Part shown: positions 31,677-35,173 of the stretch, in pieces
Layout of the letters: the number at the start of each line of letters is the position of its first letter
Numbering within the stretch: the stretch's first letter is position 1
NCBI GenBank assembly: GCA_036268995.1
Contig: DATATB010000018.1
Coordinates: 1-35,173 of the forward strand
Length of the DNA: 35,173 nt
Source of the DNA: DATATB01 sp036268995
GTDB lineage: Bacteria; Planctomycetota; Planctomycetia; Pirellulales; PNKZ01
Direction: 5' to 3'
Translations under genes and position numbers: made by a program
The notes under the pieces: model-generated
Told to the model about the DNA's origin: nothing
Database searches by the model: none
What the model saw: the letters and a program-made list of their open reading frames with translations, nothing else

Positions 31677-34600
31677 TCAGCCCCCAAAACTTATCCCGAA
31701 CGGGCGCATCATCGCGTCCAAGGTGTTTCGGATCTCCTCGGGCCTGCGGCCTAGCATTTTGAGGCAGCCCGCATAATTGTCGAGTGAGACTCTCAAGTTC
31801 GGGTGGGAACGGCCGAACGCCGCTGAGATCTTCAAAAGCCCCTCTAGCGTCCGCCGACACTCCGGCTCCGCGCCCGCGTAGTCGCCTTTGGAAAACAGCA
31901 CTAAAGCCAGATTATTCACAAATGCCAGGGTGTCGGGATGTTCCGGCCCCCGCACGCGCTCGATGGCCTCGATCGCCTGCCGATGTAGCGGCTCGGCCTC
32001 CGTGTAGTCACCTCTCCTCGAAAGCAATAAGGCCAGATTGTTCAGGCTGATCAGCGTGGCGGGATGCTCCGGCCCCATGATGCGCTCTTTGGCCTCCAGC
32101 GCCCGCCGCTGCATTGGCTCCGAGTCCGCGTAGTTGCCTTGATCCGACAGCAATAAGGCCAGATTGTCCATGCAGCAAAGCGTATACGGATCCTCCGGCC
32201 CCATGACGCGCTCTGTTGCCTCCAGTGCCCGCCGATAAAGGGGCTCCGCGCGCGCGAATTCGCGTTTTTTAGAAAGCAATCCGGCTAGGTTGTTTACGCA
32301 TATCAGCGTCGTGGAATGTTCCGGCCCCAGCACCCGCTCTTGGGCCGCTAGCGCCCGCCGAAACAGCGCCTCCGCGCCGGCGAAGTCGCCTATTCTCTCC
32401 AGCAATACGGCCAGGTTGCTTACAATCTCCACCGTTCGGGAATGCTCCGGCCCCAGCACCTGCTCGCGGGCCACTAGCGCCCGCCGAAACAGCGCCTCCG
32501 CGCCGGCGAAGTCGCCTTTATCAAGCAGCAATCGGGCCAGATCGTTCACGCTGGTCAGCGTGTCGGGATGCTCCCGCCCCAGCACCCGCTCGCGGGCCTT
32601 GAGCGCGCGCGTTAGCAGAGGCTCCGCAGCACGATTTAGGCCGTTGTCGGAAAGAAACTGCCCAAGCATGCCTGAAACGTAATAGTCGCCGGCGTTGACC
32701 GGAACAGCGGCCCAACGTGCAAAGGCTGCGGAATAGCAGCCGCCCATATCGTGGCCCATGTGCCGCAACGGATGCCAGAAGCCAGTCAACTCCCACTGCA
32801 TCTTGTTGTTGTAGAGGGCAAGAAAAAGCCGGAGGTCGGTGAGGCAGGCTTCCAGCCGGTCCCAGGCCTCGGCGGCGTGGAGCTGATAGGGCCACTCCGC
32901 AGCCTTGCGCGGCGTCATTTCCTGCTGCTGCGGATGCCGCTCGAAGTAGTCGGCCACGGACAGATGCGCGGCCCGCTGCAAGTCGGCCGATGGCACCAGC
33001 GCCGCCTCGACCGCCTGGCGGAGGAAATCGTGGCCGAAGGCCAACAGCCCGGCACGCTGGCTCAGGTGAGGCTCTAGGGCCAGGAACAACGGGGTCCAGA
33101 GGGCGCGGGGAAGCGGTTCACCTCGGGTGCCCAACAGGTCGAGCCATTCGGGCTCGGAGAGCCCCTGCCGCGCGGCCCAGAGATGGGCGAGGGCGCGGCG
33201 GACGAGATCGAGCTTCGGCGCGTCCTGTTTTGGGTCCTTGCCGTCGAAGTCCTCCTGCCAGCGGCGCAGCACGCGCAGAAAGAGGTCTTTGGGATTGCCG
33301 GCTGCGAGGTAGTAGCGAACTCGTTGGGGCAGTCGCTCGAAACTGCCGAACTGCCGCAGTTCTTCGAGAACGGTACGCAGGAAGAGCGGATTCTGCGCGC
33401 CGGGCGCGGTGGCCAACTGCCGCCGCAGCGCCGGCTCCAGCGTGCGGGCGTGGATTTTGAGATACTCGTCGATCATGGCGTCCACCTCGGCCTCGCTGGC
33501 GCGCGGGACCTCATGTTCCGCCCAGCCGCGCTGGCGCAGGGTGTCTAGTGCCGGGGCGGGAAGCGCGGAGGCGAGCACCGTGACATGCGGGGGAAAGTGC
33601 CGCGGCAGGAAGCCCAGCCGACGGTCGGCCTCGTTGCCCTGCACCTGGTTCAATCCGTCGAGCACCAGGACGATGCGGCTTTTGCCGACAGTCTGGGCCA
33701 GCAAGAGCGGCAAGGCCTCGCGGAGTTTTTCCGGATCGGTGGGAATGTCGTCGGTGATGCCAAAACGGCTTTTTAATTCGCCGAGCAATCGGTGCAGGAA
33801 GACGTCGGCGGACGTGCTGTCGGGCGTGGCGCCGAAGTAATGCTGGAACAGGAAATCTTGCGGGTGGTTGTTCGCCCAGTCACGAGCCCAGGCGGCCAAC
33901 AGCGCCGTCTTGCCGCCACCGCTCGCGCCGATGACGACCAGACCCTGGCCCCGCTGTTCGACCGGCGCGGCGAATGCGTTGAGCGCCGCCAAATGCGCAG
34001 GGCGGTCGATACAGGCGAAGAGCTTGTTCTTCGCATGGGCCTCGTGGGCCATCCGTTTCTGCGCCAGCAGATCGGGCGTCTGTTCCTCAGGATAGAGATG
34101 GTCAATGAGCGAATCGAATTGCTTCCGGACGATCTCGGCCAGCGCCGCGGCGTTGGCGTAGGGTTCCAGCAACGGCAACTTGCTGTCGCGAATCCGCTGC
34201 TTGAGGGCGGCGAGCCTCGCCTTGCGCGCTTCCGTACGACGAGTCGCCCCCGTCGCGCCGTGTCGCTCAACTTCCGCCGGGATGTTGCGCTCGACCATTT
34301 CGCAGCGCTCGTCGCCGGTCAACGCCGGATCAGCGGCGTACGCCGGGTCGCGGAAGTAGAAAAAGGCGTGGTCCGCCATCTTCGGGTTGTTGAGCACGCC
34401 GTGGAGGATTTCAAGCTCGGTGACCGAAGTGCGATCCTCGATGTGTTCTTTCAACCACGGTTCCCGTGTGATCACCTCGGGCCGAATCGTGTCCGGCACC
34501 CAGCCGTAGCGTTCGCCCAGCAGGCCGATAAAATACGGCCGGCTGCGCTCAATTTCGGCCAAGCAGAGCGGGAGCACCTGCCCTTCATTGGCCTGTTCCT

Positions 34601-34937
34601 CGGTGATCCCCCAGCGCAAATCCACTTCGGTGAAGGTGACAAACCGCTTGGCGCACTTCCGGCGCAGTTCGGGAAACACCTCTTTCACCAGCAGGTCGCG
34701 CTCCCGCATCATGTCGCGAAAGGTAGATGAGACGAAAACGCGGATGACACGGTCTTTGCCCGCGGCCAGCTGCGGTTGAATCGAGGCGGTAGGCGACTTT
34801 TTGCTGCCTGAGGAGGGCTGTGGCGCTAGGTGCTGCGATGATGGGTCAGGCAGCCCCGGCCGTTGTGACGCCTTCTTAGGCCGTGACGCCGTGGCATCCG
34901 ATTCCTTCTTCCCAAAAAATCGCTTCCACAGGTTCAT
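31677..34937 (-). CDS. DUF4062-NACHT-TPR STAND NTPase
   Basis: A 1086-residue protein from ATG 34937. Order: a 60-residue low-complexity Lys/Ser/Pro linker; DUF4062 (about 64-200, 'VIRVFVSSTFRDMMRERDLL', 'DLRWGITEEQANEG', 'LLGERYGWVP'), a TIR/SLOG-like domain; a NACHT/STAND ATPase with Walker A 'GASGGGKTA' (337-345) and Walker B 'VLVLDGLNQV' (about 420-430); a winged-helix and helical region (550-760); then seven kinesin-light-chain-type TPR repeats of 42 residues (about 764-1060, 'ERV-GPEHP-TL--VNNLA'). The same architecture occurs in nephrocystin-3-like proteins and in bacterial antiphage STAND proteins, where the C-terminal repeats sense a ligand and the N-terminal domain is the effector. 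No partner effector gene is adjacent. A role in defence is inferred from architecture and island location. Confidence 0.9.
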   Translation of the reverse strand: MNLWKRFFGKKESDATASRPKKASQRPGLPDPSSQHLAPQPSSGSKKSPTASIQPQLAAGKDRVIRVFVSSTFRDMMRERDLLVKEVFPELRRKCAKRFVTFTEVDLRWGITEEQANEGQVLPLCLAEIERSRPYFIGLLGERYGWVPDTIRPEVITREPWLKEHIEDRTSVTELEILHGVLNNPKMADHAFFYFRDPAYAADPALTGDERCEMVERNIPAEVERHGATGATRRTEARKARLAALKQRIRDSKLPLLEPYANAAALAEIVRKQFDSLIDHLYPEEQTPDLLAQKRMAHEAHAKNKLFACIDRPAHLAALNAFAAPVEQRGQGLVVIGASGGGKTALLAAWARDWANNHPQDFLFQHYFGATPDSTSADVFLHRLLGELKSRFGITDDIPTDPEKLREALPLLLAQTVGKSRIVLVLDGLNQVQGNEADRRLGFLPRHFPPHVTVLASALPAPALDTLRQRGWAEHEVPRASEAEVDAMIDEYLKIHARTLEPALRRQLATAPGAQNPLFLRTVLEELRQFGSFERLPQRVRYYLAAGNPKDLFLRVLRRWQEDFDGKDPKQDAPKLDLVRRALAHLWAARQGLSEPEWLDLLGTRGEPLPRALWTPLFLALEPHLSQRAGLLAFGHDFLRQAVEAALVPSADLQRAAHLSVADYFERHPQQQEMTPRKAAEWPYQLHAAEAWDRLEACLTDLRLFLALYNNKMQWELTGFWHPLRHMGHDMGGCYSAAFARWAAVPVNAGDYYVSGMLGQFLSDNGLNRAAEPLLTRALKARERVLGREHPDTLTSVNDLARLLLDKGDFAGAEALFRRALVAREQVLGPEHSRTVEIVSNLAVLLERIGDFAGAEALFRRALAAQERVLGPEHSTTLICVNNLAGLLSKKREFARAEPLYRRALEATERVMGPEDPYTLCCMDNLALLLSDQGNYADSEPMQRRALEAKERIMGPEHPATLISLNNLALLLSRRGDYTEAEPLHRQAIEAIERVRGPEHPDTLAFVNNLALVLFSKGDYAGAEPECRRTLEGLLKISAAFGRSHPNLRVSLDNYAGCLKMLGRRPEEIRNTLDAMMRPFGISFGG
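32348..32517. repeat. 44-base exact direct repeat inside the TPR array
   Basis: The same 44 bases occur at 32348-32391 and 32474-32517, exactly 126 bases (one 42-residue TPR unit) apart. They encode the same 'GDFAGAEALFRRALxA' helix pair in repeats two and three. The neighbouring repeats have diverged, so this pair is a recent duplication or gene-conversion product. Confidence 0.85.
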
Positions 34938-35173
34938 ACGGGATCCCGGAGCATGGTGACCGTCGTTGTGTCCCTCGCATATCCAAGTCGGGTCGCGTGC
35001 TTGGAATGCGCCAACATGCCTGTCCCCGACACAACCTCTTGCTAGTTCGGATTAGCGCTCAACATTGGGGGTCTTCAGCGGAATCTGTGGGTGAAAAGCG
35101 TTGTTTGAACGAAGGCGAAGAATGCAGTGGATCGGCTATCGCCGCAGTTGTTTCTGGCGTTCACGCAGACCAG
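34938..35173. other. Upstream region of the STAND gene
   Basis: No protein-like frame on either strand and no clear consensus promoter. The last 100 bases are AT-richer. The 3' end of tRNA-Leu is not repeated here. Confidence 0.4.

Noticed and set aside
33792..34730. Plus-strand open frame of 312 codons inside the STAND gene
   Set aside because: Antisense to DUF4062 and NACHT coding sequence; no independent motif.
20590..35173. Right attachment site (second copy of the tRNA-Leu 3' end)
   Set aside because: Several partial CTCGGCC matches occur, but all lie within coding sequence and none extends into the T-arm.
1..35173. CRISPR array or rRNA operon
   Set aside because: No regularly spaced short direct repeats and no rRNA-like sequence were seen; the only periodic repeat is the TPR coding array.

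Overview
The window is high-GC bacterial DNA and almost certainly comes from a planctomycete, probably of the Pirellulales type. The strongest evidence is an operon encoding a DUF1587/1595/1592/1588/1585 cytochrome-like protein, a DUF1552 protein and an exported hypothetical protein, a combination typical of that phylum. A large secreted calpain-like protease also carries the planctomycete-style N-terminal 'LEPR-LM-SG' motif.

Layout. (1) 1-3659, minus strand: a type VII-secretion-like operon with a WXG100 protein, two small helical proteins and an FtsK/SpoIIIE-type motor that runs off the left edge. (2) 3660-4400: a gene-free stretch with an inverted pair of dispersed repeats, a terminator-like hairpin, and a palindrome overlapping a candidate promoter. 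(3) 4401-8193, plus strand: a complete, translationally coupled sulfate ABC importer (binding protein, CysT, CysW, CysA). (4) 8387-10162: a two-half ABC-2-like membrane protein. (5) 10341-10938: a VapC-type PIN toxin with a 57-residue antitoxin gene. (6) 10995-16105: the three-gene planctomycete operon. (7) 16497-19541: the Ig-repeat calpain-like protease. (8) 19579-20322: a small membrane protein. (9) 20504-20588: tRNA-Leu(UAA).

From the tRNA onward the window becomes an accessory island. A tyrosine integrase ends one base after the tRNA. It is followed by a small HTH protein, a homing-endonuclease-type DNA-binding fragment, an alpha/beta hydrolase and a four-helix membrane protein in visibly lower-GC DNA. 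Two eroded genes come next: a second tyrosine recombinase and a MNT-type nucleotidyltransferase. No second copy of the tRNA 3' end was seen, so the right end of the element probably lies beyond the window.

The most interesting part is 26044-31254, a compact plus-strand run of nine genes: a small membrane protein, a lipoprotein, a zinc-ribbon protein, DUF1257 (Ycf35-like), DUF2997, a coiled-coil protein, a Ycf46-like AAA ATPase, an unrecognised 243-residue protein, and a minimal ATP-dependent polynucleotide ligase with an N-terminal SWIM zinc finger. Several of its genes use a strong CGAAAGGA(GG) leader with TTG or GTG starts. Converging on it is a 1086-residue DUF4062-NACHT-TPR STAND protein, a plausible defence protein. 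A nucleic-acid repair or defence role for the nine-gene run is inference; its unity as an operon is supported by spacing and overlaps.
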